From CAYSAA01 sp964428905 (GTDB taxonomy: Bacteria > Atribacterota > Phoenicimicrobiia > Phoenicimicrobiales > Stramentimicrobiaceae): DNA of 22,372 nucleotides. The first letter of the stretch is position 1. Each line of letters begins with the position of its first letter. Shown here one piece after another: positions 7,417-15,371 of this stretch. A program made the position numbers and the translations under genes. Location of the stretch: assembly GCA_964428905.1 (NCBI GenBank), contig CAYSAA010000065.1, forward strand, positions 1 to 22,372, read 5' to 3'. The notes below the pieces were generated by a model that saw only the letters and a program-made list of their open reading frames with translations, did not search any database and had not been told where the DNA came from.

Positions 7417-7515
7417 TTATTGATGGGAGAAGTTTGTTCTAAAGTTTAGATAAAAAATATAAATAGATTTGTAGAACTTTATAATAGATGCATGCTCATG
7501 TGAGAGGAGAAAATC

Positions 7516-8064
7516 ATGTCTAGAATTGGTAGATTGCCTGTAGTTATACCTGAAGGTGTATCAGTTGAAATTAAAGATGAAGAAATTATAGTCAGTAAAA
7601 ATAATCAGAAATTAACTTTTAAGTTCCATGCTGATGTCAAAGTAAATGTTGAAGATAATAAGATTATTGTTAAGAGAATGAGTGATCTTAAAGAACATCG
7701 CTCTCTGCATGGTTTGACTAGAAATATGATTTTCAATATGGTTAAAGGTATCAACGAAGGGTTTGAAAAAACCTTAGAGATAAAAGGTGTTGGCTATCGA
7801 GCGGACCTTAAAGGGAAAGATTTGGAGCTAAGTTTAGGGTACTCGCATCCTATCAAATTTAAAGCACCTGAGGGGATTGAATTTATAGTAGAAAAACAAA
7901 AAATAGTCAAGGTTCAAGGTGCTGACAAACAAAGAGTTGGGGAAATTGCTGCTGAAATAAGAAATTTTAGAAAACCGGAACCATACAAAGGCAAAGGAAT
8001 AAGATATATTGATGAAAATGTACGAAGAAAAGTTGGTAAAACTGGTGCAACCGTAGGTAGCTAA
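7516..8064 (+). CDS. rplF: 50S ribosomal protein L6 (uL6)
   Basis: The 182-aa protein begins SRIGRLPVVIPEGVSVEIKD and has two tandem L6 folds. The second contains LEIKGVGYRADLKGKDLELS and LGYSHPIKFKAPEGIEF, ending with RKPEPYKGKGIRYIDE, the family signature. L6 lies at the base of the L7/L12 stalk near the sarcin-ricin loop. GAGAGGAG at 7501-7508 precedes ATG. The 99-nt gap before it contains only AT-rich sequence and no convincing signal. Confidence 0.98.
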   Translation: MSRIGRLPVVIPEGVSVEIKDEEIIVSKNNQKLTFKFHADVKVNVEDNKIIVKRMSDLKEHRSLHGLTRNMIFNMVKGINEGFEKTLEIKGVGYRADLKGKDLELSLGYSHPIKFKAPEGIEFIVEKQKIVKVQGADKQRVGEIAAEIRNFRKPEPYKGKGIRYIDENVRRKVGKTGATVGS

Positions 8065-8113
8065 TAGTAATGATGTATAGTTGTTAGATCCAGAAAGAGG
8101 GGTACTTCATTTT

Positions 8114-8500
8114 ATGAGAACTAAGAAAAAAATAGCGTGGATAAGAAGAAAAAAAGGCATAAGAAAAAATATATTTGGGAGTAATGAAAAACCAAGATTA
8201 ACGGTATTTCGCAGTTCGAAGCATATTTATGCGCAAGCAATTAATGATGAAGAGGGGAAAACTTTGGTGTCTTTATCAACGTTGAGCCCTGAAGTAAAAA
8301 AAGAAATAAACTATGGAGGGAATGTCAGTGCTGCGGAAATTACTGGTAAGCTCCTATCTAAAAGATTGAAGGAAAAGGGTATCAAGCAAATTGCATTTGA
8401 CCGCAATGGTTATATTTTTCATGGAAGAATAAAAACTCTGGCTGATCAAATAGATTTGCATAAAAAAAAGATAAATTTAGCACATAGAGAAGAAACATAA
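8114..8500 (+). CDS. rplR: 50S ribosomal protein L18 (uL18)
   Basis: I start the gene at ATG 8114, giving 128 aa. GAGGGG at 8097-8102 lies 11 nt upstream. The open frame extends to a TTG at 8081, but those extra 11 residues do not look like L18 and contain the Shine-Dalgarno. The protein reads EKPRLTVFRSSKHIYAQAIN, KTLVSLSTLSPEVKK, then AEITGKLLSKRLKEKGIKQI and FDRNGYIFHGRIKTLADQ. L18 binds 5S rRNA with L5. Confidence 0.96.
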   Translation: MRTKKKIAWIRRKKGIRKNIFGSNEKPRLTVFRSSKHIYAQAINDEEGKTLVSLSTLSPEVKKEINYGGNVSAAEITGKLLSKRLKEKGIKQIAFDRNGYIFHGRIKTLADQIDLHKKKINLAHREET

Positions 8501-8576
8501 AAAGTAAAAATAAATGTAATCATATAAATAATGATAGAGAATATGTCTAATAATTGATTGGGGAGGAGATAAATAC

Positions 8577-9077
8577 GTGCAAAAGGACGTGTATGAAGAT
8601 CAAGAATTTAAAGAAAGTGTTATCTTCGTCAATAGGGTAAGTAAAGTAGTGAAGGGTGGACGAAGATTCGGATTTGGCGCAATGGTTACCGTAGGCAATG
8701 GAAAGGGATATGTAGGGATTGGATATGGTAAGGCAAAAGACGTTTCGGATGCGATTAAAAAGGGAGTTACCAAAGCAAAAAAGGATATGTTTAAAATTAA
8801 AATGAGAAACAGTACTATACCTCATGCCGCAACTGGCGTACATAGTGGAGCAAAGGTATTTTTAAGGCCTGCTTCTCCAGGCACCGGCGTTATTGCCGGA
8901 GGGTCGGTTAGGGCGATTATTGAAGCTGTGGGAATTCAGGACATCTTAACCAAATCTCTGGGTAGTGACAATAATTTAAATATTGTTAAAGCCACCATAA
9001 AAGCTTTGCTAAGCCTCAGAAATGCTAGAGAAGTCGCTAAATTAAGAGGAATTCCTGTGGAAAGAATATATAGTTAA
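8577..9077 (+). CDS. rpsE: 30S ribosomal protein S5 (uS5)
   Basis: The 166-aa protein has the N-terminal dsRBD-like part RVSKVVKGGRRFGFGAMVTV with GNGKGYVGIGYGKAKDV, then the C-terminal fold with RPASPGTGVIAGGSVRAIIE and ALLSLRNAREVAKLRG. S5 acts at the mRNA entry site in helicase activity and decoding accuracy. The start is GTG, supported by GGGGAGGAG at 8560-8568 with an 8-nt spacer. The next gene is rplO after only 24 nt, leaving no room for rpmD. Confidence 0.98.
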   Translation: MQKDVYEDQEFKESVIFVNRVSKVVKGGRRFGFGAMVTVGNGKGYVGIGYGKAKDVSDAIKKGVTKAKKDMFKIKMRNSTIPHAATGVHSGAKVFLRPASPGTGVIAGGSVRAIIEAVGIQDILTKSLGSDNNLNIVKATIKALLSLRNAREVAKLRGIPVERIYS

Positions 9078-9085
9078 TTGTTACT

Positions 9086-9092
9086 GAGGGGG
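9086..9092 (+). promoter_or_regulatory. Ribosome-binding site deciding the rplO start
   Basis: GAGGGGG lies 9 nt before ATG 9102. The open frame runs back to a TTG at 9078 right after the rpsE stop, but that start would include this site within the coding sequence. Confidence 0.8.
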
Positions 9093-9101
9093 AATAATAC
9101 A

Positions 9102-9542
9102 ATGAAGTTAAATGACTTGAGTTCAAATCCCGGGTCAGTCCATGTTAAAAAACGTGTTGGAAGAGGTAATGGATCAGGCCATGGGACGACAGCCGGAAGG
9201 GGCATGAATGGTCAAAAAAGTCGTTCCGGTTCAAAAACAAGATCTTATTTTGAAGGTGGACAAATGCCTTTAAGTCGAAGAGTTCCCAAGCGTGGGTTTT
9301 GTAACGTGTTTAAAAAAAGATATGCAGTCATAAATGTCCAGGATTTAGAACGTTTTAAGGAAGATGAAGTAATAACACCAGAGCGACTAATAGAGGAAGG
9401 TCTGGTAAAAAAAGTCATGGATGGTATAAAAATATTAAGTCGTGGCAAAATCGAAAAGAAATTAACGGTAAAAGCACATCGATTTAGTAAAGAGGCAATA
9501 GATAAAATTAAATCAGCTGGTGGGAAGGTTGAGGTGATATAA
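9102..9542 (+). CDS. rplO: 50S ribosomal protein L15 (uL15)
   Basis: From ATG 9102 the protein has 146 aa, the family norm. It starts MKLNDLSSNPGSVHVKKRVG and has the extended glycine- and arginine-rich arm GRGNGSGHGTTAGRGMNGQK plus SGSKTRSYFEGGQMPLSRRV. The globular end contains HRFSKEAIDKIKSAGGKVEV. L15 organises several 23S rRNA domains late in assembly. Its stop TAA abuts the secY GTG start, so expression of the two is likely coupled. Confidence 0.97.
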   Translation: MKLNDLSSNPGSVHVKKRVGRGNGSGHGTTAGRGMNGQKSRSGSKTRSYFEGGQMPLSRRVPKRGFCNVFKKRYAVINVQDLERFKEDEVITPERLIEEGLVKKVMDGIKILSRGKIEKKLTVKAHRFSKEAIDKIKSAGGKVEVI

Positions 9543-10811
9543 GTGCTGGATCAATTGCGTAGTTTATTCAAGATTCCTGATCTAAAAAGCCGACTTCTTT
9601 TTACCTTGGCTATGCTGGTTGTTGTAAGATTGGGGAGTCATATTCCCCTGCCGGGCATTGACAAACAGGCACTGGCAAATCTATTTGCTCAGGGTGGAAT
9701 TCTTGGTTTTTTTGATCTTTTTGCTGGTGGTGCATTAAGTCGTTTTTCACTGTTTGCCCTGGGCATTATGCCCTACATTAATGCATCTATTATTATGTCC
9801 TTATTGCAGTCAGTAGTACCCTTATTTGAACAATGGGCAAAAGAAGGACAGGAAGGTCGAGACAAGATTAATCGTATCACTCGTTATGGAACAGTTGTAC
9901 TGGGTTTGGTACAGGCAGTAGGGATTAGTGCGTGGCTGGAAAGCCTGCAAGTATTAATGATTAGTGGTTTATTATTCAGGCTTCTTTTGGTTATCAGCTT
10001 GACTGCTGGCACATGTTTTTTAATGTGGTTGGGTGAACAAATTAGTGATTATGGTATTGGTAATGGTATATCAATTATTATATTTGCCGGGATTGTGGCC
10101 AGAGTGCCTACTGAGATCATTCAAACATGGAATTTACTTAAAGTAGGAGAAATCAGTTTTATTTCTATTCTGGTATTATTAGTGGTGATCGTAATAGTAA
10201 TTGCTGCTGTTGTAGCAATTCAGCAGGGTCAAAGGCGTATTCCGGTACAATATGCTAAACGCGTTATTGGCCGCCGCTTATATGGAGGTCAGGGCACTCA
10301 TATTCCTTTAAGGGTAAATCAGGCTGGAGTTATTCCTATTATTTTTGCATCAGCTATCCTTATATTCCCTGGAACAATTGCCCAGTTTTTTCAGGGTTCT
10401 GGATTTATGCAAAAAGTATCCCAGGCACTTTCACCAGGTACACCATTATACTTAACTTTATATGCTATATTAATCATTATTTTTACCTTTTTCTATACAG
10501 CAATTACCTTTAACCCGCAAAATTTGGCTGATAATATGAAAAAATATGGTGGATTTATTCCTGGAAGAAGACCAGGTAAGGCAACTGCAATGTATATTGA
10601 CCGTATTATGACCCGCATTACATTAAGTGGTGCAGTATTTTTGGCAATTATTGCTATTCTTCCCAATATATTAATAGAAATTACCGGGATTACCACGATA
10701 TATTTTGGGGGAACATCAGTGCTGATTATGGTTGGCGTTGCCTTGGAAACTGTCCAACAAATAGAGTCCCATATGTTAATGCGTCATTATGAAGGATTTA
10801 TTAAAAGGTAA
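9543..10811 (+). CDS. secY: Protein translocase channel subunit SecY
   Basis: The 422-aa protein is a ten-helix inner-membrane protein. Helix 1 lies around residues 17-35. The plug/helix-2 region is LFAGGALSRFSLFALGIMPY near residues 60-79, followed by the pore segment. The basic cytosolic loops are QQGQRRIPVQYAKRVIGRRL (after helix 6) and FIPGRRPGKATAMYIDRIMT (after helix 8), the ribosome/SecA-docking loops. SecY with SecE and SecG forms the export and membrane-insertion channel. The start is GTG directly after rplO, with GAGGTGAT at 9531-9538. Position after rplO is canonical. Confidence 0.98.
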   Translation: MLDQLRSLFKIPDLKSRLLFTLAMLVVVRLGSHIPLPGIDKQALANLFAQGGILGFFDLFAGGALSRFSLFALGIMPYINASIIMSLLQSVVPLFEQWAKEGQEGRDKINRITRYGTVVLGLVQAVGISAWLESLQVLMISGLLFRLLLVISLTAGTCFLMWLGEQISDYGIGNGISIIIFAGIVARVPTEIIQTWNLLKVGEISFISILVLLVVIVIVIAAVVAIQQGQRRIPVQYAKRVIGRRLYGGQGTHIPLRVNQAGVIPIIFASAILIFPGTIAQFFQGSGFMQKVSQALSPGTPLYLTLYAILIIIFTFFYTAITFNPQNLADNMKKYGGFIPGRRPGKATAMYIDRIMTRITLSGAVFLAIIAILPNILIEITGITTIYFGGTSVLIMVGVALETVQQIESHMLMRHYEGFIKR

Positions 10812-10862
10812 ATTAAAAAAGTTATAATTTTTGCGAGCTTATTTGATTGAGGGGTATCAGCA

Positions 10863-11519
10863 ATGATCATTATTTTATTAGGGCCTCCTGGAGCGGGAAA
10901 AGGGACTATTGCCGGGGAAATTAAAAAAAAGATAGATATACCTGTTATATCAACTGGAGATATTTTACGAAATGCTATTCAGGATGAAACTGATTTAGGA
11001 AAAGAGGTTAAGGGATATGTTAACGCAGGCAAACTAGTTCCCGATGATCTAATTATAAAAATTGTTGAGCATAGAATTAAGCAAGAAGATTGCCAAAATG
11101 GGTTTATGTTCGATGGCTTTCCCAGAACAATACAGCAGGCAAACCAGCTCGATTTACTTAATCAACGAGTAGCAAAGGGAATTGACCAGGTATTTTATTT
11201 TGAGACTTCTTATCATGTGATTATTGAGCGATTATCAGCAAGAAGAGTTTGTGGTGAGTGTGGAGCCATTTATAATTTAAATTATAATCCACCCCATGTT
11301 AAAGGTAAATGTGATAAATGTGGAGGAGATTTAATGCAAAGAGATGATGATAAAGAAGAGACTATAAAGAAAAGATTAGAAGTCTATAATAAAGAGACGT
11401 TGCCCTTGGTCAATTATTATCAGGATAAAGGTATATTAACAAAGATTAACGCAGATCAGGATGTGGAAGACAGATTTAGAGAAGTTTGGGTAATATTGAC
11501 TCATTTAGGTTTTAACTGA
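10863..11519 (+). CDS. adk: Adenylate kinase, zinc-containing LID type
   Basis: The 218-aa protein has the P-loop GPPGAGKGT at residues 7-15, the AMP-binding STGDILR (30-36), and FDGFPRT (83-89). The LID domain carries RRVCGECGAIYN and KGKCDKCGGDL, i.e. C130/C133/C150/C153, the zinc-binding Gram-positive type. RDDDKEETIKKRL follows. It catalyses ATP + AMP = 2 ADP in the cytoplasm. GAGGGG at 10849-10854 lies 8 nt from ATG. Its place between secY and map is standard for this gene order. Confidence 0.98.
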   Translation: MIIILLGPPGAGKGTIAGEIKKKIDIPVISTGDILRNAIQDETDLGKEVKGYVNAGKLVPDDLIIKIVEHRIKQEDCQNGFMFDGFPRTIQQANQLDLLNQRVAKGIDQVFYFETSYHVIIERLSARRVCGECGAIYNLNYNPPHVKGKCDKCGGDLMQRDDDKEETIKKRLEVYNKETLPLVNYYQDKGILTKINADQDVEDRFREVWVILTHLGFN

Positions 11520-11533
11520 AAGAATGTTATAGT

Positions 11534-12295
11534 ATGGTTATCATAAAAACAGATCAAGAGATAAAAAAAATCAAGAAAAGTTGTATATTGACAGCAAACA
11601 CAATCCAATTTGTTACTGAGAAAATAAAACCAGGGATAAAAACTAAAATACTGGATCAAATGGCTGAATCTTTCATAATGAAGAACGGGGGGAAACCGTC
11701 ATTTAAAGATTATGGCTCTCCAGAAAACGGATTCCCGGCATCAATATGTGTTTCTATCAATGATGAAATTGTTCATGGCATACCTGGAGATAGAGTGCTA
11801 CATGAGGGTGATATTGTTGGTATTGATATTGGGACAAATCTTGAGGGATATTTTGGTGATAGCGCTGTAACCATTGGGGTTGGTAAAATAAGTTCAGTTG
11901 CCAAAAAGCTTATTAAGACAACAAAAGAGTGTTTGCTTGCAGGTATAAAGGAAGCAATTCGAGGTAATTTTATTGGAGATATATCTTACGCTGTTCAATC
12001 AGTTGCAGAAAATAATAATTTTTCAGTAGTAAGAGAATTTGTTGGGCATGGTGTAGGATTAAAAGTTCACGAGGATCCCCAAATACCAAATTATGGGAGA
12101 CCAAAAACCGGGTTAAGATTAGAAAAAGGGATGGTAATAGCCATTGAACCGATGGTTAATCAAGGAGATTATCAGACGATTAGCAGCAATGATGGATGGA
12201 CTGTAAAAACTGCAGATGGTAGTTTATCTGCACATTTTGAACATTCCATTGTAATATATGAAGAGGGAAACGAAATCTTAACGCTTTGTGATTAG
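11534..12295 (+). CDS. map: Methionine aminopeptidase, type I
   Basis: The 253-aa protein removes the initiator Met co-translationally. All five metal ligands of the pita-bread fold are present: D98 (VGIDIGT), D109 (YFGDSAV), H172 (FVGHGVG), E205 (IAIEPMV) and E236 (HFEHSIV). The substrate-side histidines H81 (VHGIPGD) and H179 are also present. There is no zinc-finger extension at the N terminus. The Shine-Dalgarno is weak: only GAAAGAA at 11518-11524 is visible before ATG, so coupling with adk, 14 nt upstream, may matter. Confidence 0.98.
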   Translation: MVIIKTDQEIKKIKKSCILTANTIQFVTEKIKPGIKTKILDQMAESFIMKNGGKPSFKDYGSPENGFPASICVSINDEIVHGIPGDRVLHEGDIVGIDIGTNLEGYFGDSAVTIGVGKISSVAKKLIKTTKECLLAGIKEAIRGNFIGDISYAVQSVAENNNFSVVREFVGHGVGLKVHEDPQIPNYGRPKTGLRLEKGMVIAIEPMVNQGDYQTISSNDGWTVKTADGSLSAHFEHSIVIYEEGNEILTLCD

Positions 12296-12348
12296 AGGAT
12301 TGGCAAATAAATCTATTATTCTTTGTTAATGAATAGGAGATTACTATA

Positions 12349-12564
12349 ATGGGGAAAGAAAAGTATGTAGAAATGAAAGGGAAAGTTACACAGGCTTTAC
12401 CAAATGCAACATTTAAAGTTGAATTGGAGAATGGCTGTGAAATTTTGGCACATATATCTGGAAAGATAAGAATGCATTTTATCCGCATATTGCCAGGGGA
12501 CAAAGTAAAAGTAGAGATATCTCCGTATGATTTGAGTCGGGGTAGAATTGTATATCGTTTATAA
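12349..12564 (+). CDS. infA: Translation initiation factor IF-1
   Basis: The 71-aa protein is a single S1-like OB fold. It reads GKVTQALPNATFKVELENGC, EILAHISGKIRMHFIRILPG, DKVKVEISPYDLSRGRIVYR, almost the consensus IF-1 apart from an N-terminal KYVEMKG in place of the common DVIEVEG. It blocks the A site during initiation. AGGAGA at about 12336-12341 precedes ATG. Its position between map and rpmJ is canonical for Gram-positive-type spc operons. Confidence 0.98.
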   Translation: MGKEKYVEMKGKVTQALPNATFKVELENGCEILAHISGKIRMHFIRILPGDKVKVEISPYDLSRGRIVYRL

Positions 12565-12659
12565 TGAAAAAATTACAGTAAAGAGAAAAAATATATTTTG
12601 TATTTCTCAAACTGGTTAGTAATAATAATGTAGATCACTTAAGAGGGGAATGAAATAAA

Positions 12660-12776
12660 ATGAAAGTCAGATCATCTGTAAAAAAAATTTGCGAAAAATG
12701 TAAATTAATACGAAGAAATGGCAAAATAATGGTAATATGCAGTAACCCTAAACATAAACAAAGACAGGGAAAATAA
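12660..12776 (+). CDS. rpmJ: 50S ribosomal protein L36, zinc type (bL36)
   Basis: A 38-aa gene lies between infA and rpsM. It reads MKVRSSVKKICEKCKLIRRN then GKIMVICSNPKHKQRQGK. The zinc ligands of L36 are all present: C11, C14, C27 and H32. This is the cysteine-containing (C+) form. It sits in the 50S subunit near helices 89-91-97. AAGAGGGG at 12641-12648 precedes the ATG. Identity is clear from sequence, size and position. Confidence 0.97.
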   Translation: MKVRSSVKKICEKCKLIRRNGKIMVICSNPKHKQRQGK

Positions 12777-12797
12777 ATAAGGGAAGGAGTTTATTAA

Positions 12798-13172
12798 ATG
12801 GCTAGAATTAGTGGTGTTGATCTACCAAAAAATAAGAATATTGACTGTGCATTAACATATATATATGGCATTGGTCCTACATTGGCTCGAAAGATATTAA
12901 AAGAAACAGAAATCGGTTTTGAAACCAAAGTGAAAGACTTGAAAGATGATGAAGTAAATAAAATTAGGGATGTTATTGGAAAAAATATTAAAGTTGAAGG
13001 TGAGTTAAGAAGTGAAAGGACAACTGATATCAAACGCCTAATGGAAATTGGTTCTTATCGAGGATTGAGACACAAGAGAGGTTTACCTGTAAGGGGACAA
13101 AGAACTAGTACGAATGCAAGAACAAGGAAAGGACCTAGAAGGACGGTTGGTGTTAAGAGAAGCAAATCTTAA
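12798..13172 (+). CDS. rpsM: 30S ribosomal protein S13 (uS13)
   Basis: The 124-aa protein begins MARISGVDLPKNKNIDCALT and has the helix-hairpin-helix YIYGIGPTLARKIL. YRGLRHKRGLPVRGQRTSTN and ARTRKGPRRTVGVKR follow, the C-terminal tail that reaches toward P-site tRNA. S13 forms inter-subunit bridges with L5 and 23S rRNA. AAGGAG at 12784-12789 precedes ATG. It opens the alpha-operon block, 21 nt after rpmJ. Confidence 0.98.
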   Translation: MARISGVDLPKNKNIDCALTYIYGIGPTLARKILKETEIGFETKVKDLKDDEVNKIRDVIGKNIKVEGELRSERTTDIKRLMEIGSYRGLRHKRGLPVRGQRTSTNARTRKGPRRTVGVKRSKS

Positions 13173-13214
13173 TAAAAAGAATATGACCTAAACATATGAA
13201 AGGAGAAAAAGGGC

Positions 13215-13613
13215 TTGGTTGCAAAGAAGCAAACAAAAAAAGTACGGAAGAAAAAAATTAGAAAAAATATATTAAAAGGAATTGTACATATTCAATCTAC
13301 TTTTAATAATACCATTGTAGGTATTTCCGATACGGAAGGAAATATTATTTCATGGGCAAGTGCAGGTTCAATTGGAAATAAGGGGAGTAAAAAAAGTACC
13401 TCATTTGCTGCTCAAAGAACAGCTGAAGAAGCCGGTAAAAAAGCAATGGATCAGGGAATGAAAGAAATAGATGTTTATGTCAAAGGCCCTGGTTCTGGAA
13501 GAGAAACCGCTATACGTTCTTTACAGGCAATTGGGTTTAGAATCAATACAATACGGGATGTTACACCAATACCCCATAACGGTTGCAGGCCTCCTAAACA
13601 ACGGAGAGTCTAA
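13215..13613 (+). CDS. rpsK: 30S ribosomal protein S11 (uS11)
   Basis: The 132-aa protein has a lysine/arginine-rich N terminus, then GIVHIQSTFNNTIVGISDTE, GNIISWASAGSIGNKGSKKS and VKGPGSGRETAIRSLQAIGF. It ends DVTPIPHNGCRPPKQRRV, the diagnostic S11 terminus. S11 is on the 30S platform next to the mRNA exit. The start is TTG, with AAAGGAG at 13198-13204 about 10 nt upstream. Basic N-terminal length is similar to Gram-positive relatives. Confidence 0.98.
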   Translation: MVAKKQTKKVRKKKIRKNILKGIVHIQSTFNNTIVGISDTEGNIISWASAGSIGNKGSKKSTSFAAQRTAEEAGKKAMDQGMKEIDVYVKGPGSGRETAIRSLQAIGFRINTIRDVTPIPHNGCRPPKQRRV

Positions 13614-13669
13614 AAAGAAGATATGGGAATTATTGTTATGATTTTATTAAATTTAAAGGAATTCTTATT

Positions 13670-13688
13670 TTATAAGTATAACTTATAA
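13670..13688 (+). promoter_or_regulatory. Short perfect inverted repeat in the rpsK-rpsD spacer
   Basis: TTATAAGT, loop ATA, ACTTATAA form an 8-bp perfect dyad 44 nt upstream of the rpsD ATG, in a 119-nt spacer that is long for this operon. No T run follows, so it is not a terminator. It could be part of an S4 autoregulatory leader or a chance AT-rich dyad; I cannot tell which. Confidence 0.3.
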
Positions 13689-13732
13689 GTTAAGTATGAT
13701 TGATAAATAAGTTTACCTAAGGAGGTAGTTTT

Positions 13733-14365
13733 ATGGCTAGATATAATGGTCCTGTTTGTCGACTTTGTCGAAGACAAGGGACTAAGTTATTTTTGAAAGG
13801 AGAACGTTGCTATACTGAGAAATGTGCCTTAGAAAGAAAAACATCAACACCAGGGAAAAGCTCTAAGAGCAGAAGACCTAGAAAATTATCAAACTATGCT
13901 ATTCAGCTAAAAGAAAAACAAAAAATGAAAGATATGTATGGATTGTTAGAAAAACAGTTCAGCAATCTTTTTGAAAAAGCCGAAAAAAAACATGGCGTGA
14001 CAGGTGAGAATTTTATCCAATTTTTAGAAAGAAGGCTGGATAACGTTGTTTATCGCATGGGCTTTGTGGAATCAAGGGCTAAAGCAAGACAAATGGTAAA
14101 ACATTCCCATATAGTAGTAAATGGGAAAAAAGTTAATATACCTTCCTTTATGGTTAACTTGGATGATGTAATTGAAATAAAAGAAAAAAGCCAGAAAATT
14201 CCGGAATTTAAGGAATTAAAAGAAGGAGAGAAAGAAATAACATCCTCAAGTTGGCTTGAAATGGATATAAAGAATCTAAAGGGCAAGGTAGTTAAGCTGC
14301 CTTCTAAAGAAGACATTGATCTGCCTATTGATGAAAAATTAGTTGTTGAATATTATTCTAGATAA
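13733..14365 (+). CDS. rpsD: 30S ribosomal protein S4, four-cysteine type (uS4)
   Basis: The 210-aa protein has an N-terminal zinc-site pattern C9-x2-C12-x13-C26-x4-C31 (ARYNGPVCRLCRRQGTKLF, then GERCYTEKC). The S4 RNA-binding domain is at about residues 100-160: FLERRLDNVVYRMGF, SRAKARQMVKHSHIVVNGKK. It ends LPIDEKLVVEYYSR. S4 is a primary 16S rRNA binder and decoding-fidelity factor. In E. coli it represses the alpha operon. AAGGAGGT at 13720-13727 is a very strong ribosome-binding site. The type with cysteines matches the other zinc-type ribosomal proteins here. Confidence 0.98.
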   Translation: MARYNGPVCRLCRRQGTKLFLKGERCYTEKCALERKTSTPGKSSKSRRPRKLSNYAIQLKEKQKMKDMYGLLEKQFSNLFEKAEKKHGVTGENFIQFLERRLDNVVYRMGFVESRAKARQMVKHSHIVVNGKKVNIPSFMVNLDDVIEIKEKSQKIPEFKELKEGEKEITSSSWLEMDIKNLKGKVVKLPSKEDIDLPIDEKLVVEYYSR

Positions 14366-14404
14366 AATGAGGCATATAATATTACCGGAAGGAGAGATAG
14401 TCAG

Positions 14405-15355
14405 TTGTTAGATATTTATGATATTAAAATAAAAATAGAAAATTTAACAGATAGCTACGGGCGATTTATCATTGAACCTTTGGATAGGGGATTTGGTACA
14501 ACGTTAGGTAATTCCCTAAGAAGAGTATTGTTATCTTCTCTTCCTGGTGCTAGTGCCACTGCGATAAGATTTGAAGGGGTCGTGCATGAATTTTCTACTA
14601 TAACCGGTGTTAAAGAAGATGTTAATGAAATTATATTAAACATAAAAGAAATAGTCTTTAAGATGTATGGAAGTGATTCAGAAGTTCTTCGGTTAAAAGC
14701 GAGTGGTAATAAGACGGTTACAGCTGGAGATATTACTCCTAATATTAATATTGAGATTTTAAATCCCAATCAAAAAATAGCAACACTTAGCAATGATGGA
14801 AAACTGGATATGGAAATTATTGTAGCACAGGGGACCGGTTATGTTTCTGCAGCGGAAAACAAGAAAAAAGATCAGGCAATTAACTATATCAATGTTGATT
14901 CCATGTTTTCACCAGTGATTAAGGTAGCCTATTCGGTTGAGAAAGCAAGTTCTGCCCAATTCATGAATTATGAAAAATTAGTTATGGATATCTATACCAA
15001 TAAAAGCACCTTACCTGATGAAGCATTAAGTAAATCATCTAATATATTAATCAAGTTTTTGAAGGTGTTTACCAAATTTTCTCCTGATGAAACAGAATCA
15101 GTTATAGATCAGATTACAGATGAAGAAAATGAGAATAATGAACAAAAGAAGTTATTAGAAAAGAGTATTGAGGAACTTGATTTTTCTGTTAGGTCTTATA
15201 ATTGTTTAAAGAAATCAAATATCAATACATTCGGTGAGATTGTTAATAAAACAGAAGAAGAAATCATGGGCATAAAAAATTTAGGGAAAAAATCTTTTGA
15301 AGAAATAAAAGAAAAAGTACTAGAATATGGACTTACTTTAGGGGATTCAGATTAA
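14405..15355 (+). CDS. rpoA: DNA-directed RNA polymerase subunit alpha
   Basis: The 316-aa protein has the N-terminal dimerisation/assembly domain, with FIIEPLDRGFGTTLGNSLRR at residues 21-40 and VLLSSLPGASATAIRFEGV. The middle has QGTGYVSAAENKK. A linker rich in Glu and Asn follows, and then the C-terminal domain with SVRSYNCLKKSNINTFGEIV and KNLGKKSFEEIKEKV (from about residue 245). R263 matches E. coli R265, which contacts UP-element DNA. The start is TTG, preceded by GGAAGGAGAG at 14389-14398. Alpha-operon position between rpsD and rplQ is canonical. Confidence 0.98.
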   Translation: MLDIYDIKIKIENLTDSYGRFIIEPLDRGFGTTLGNSLRRVLLSSLPGASATAIRFEGVVHEFSTITGVKEDVNEIILNIKEIVFKMYGSDSEVLRLKASGNKTVTAGDITPNINIEILNPNQKIATLSNDGKLDMEIIVAQGTGYVSAAENKKKDQAINYINVDSMFSPVIKVAYSVEKASSAQFMNYEKLVMDIYTNKSTLPDEALSKSSNILIKFLKVFTKFSPDETESVIDQITDEENENNEQKKLLEKSIEELDFSVRSYNCLKKSNINTFGEIVNKTEEEIMGIKNLGKKSFEEIKEKVLEYGLTLGDSD

Positions 15356-15371
15356 CAAAGGAGATGGTCTA

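Noticed and set aside
11588..11616. TTGACA inside map
   Set aside because: The hexamer 17 nt downstream is TGTTAC, a poor -10 box, and the site is internal to a well-defined coding region.
12576..12606. GAGAAA / TTTCTC inverted repeat between infA and rpmJ
   Set aside because: Only 6 bp of AT-rich stem and no T run; not enough for a terminator or attenuator.
12841..12867. TTGACT followed by TATATATAT within rpsM
   Set aside because: Spacings to any TATA-like hexamer are 11-15 nt, and the sequence encodes conserved S13 residues.
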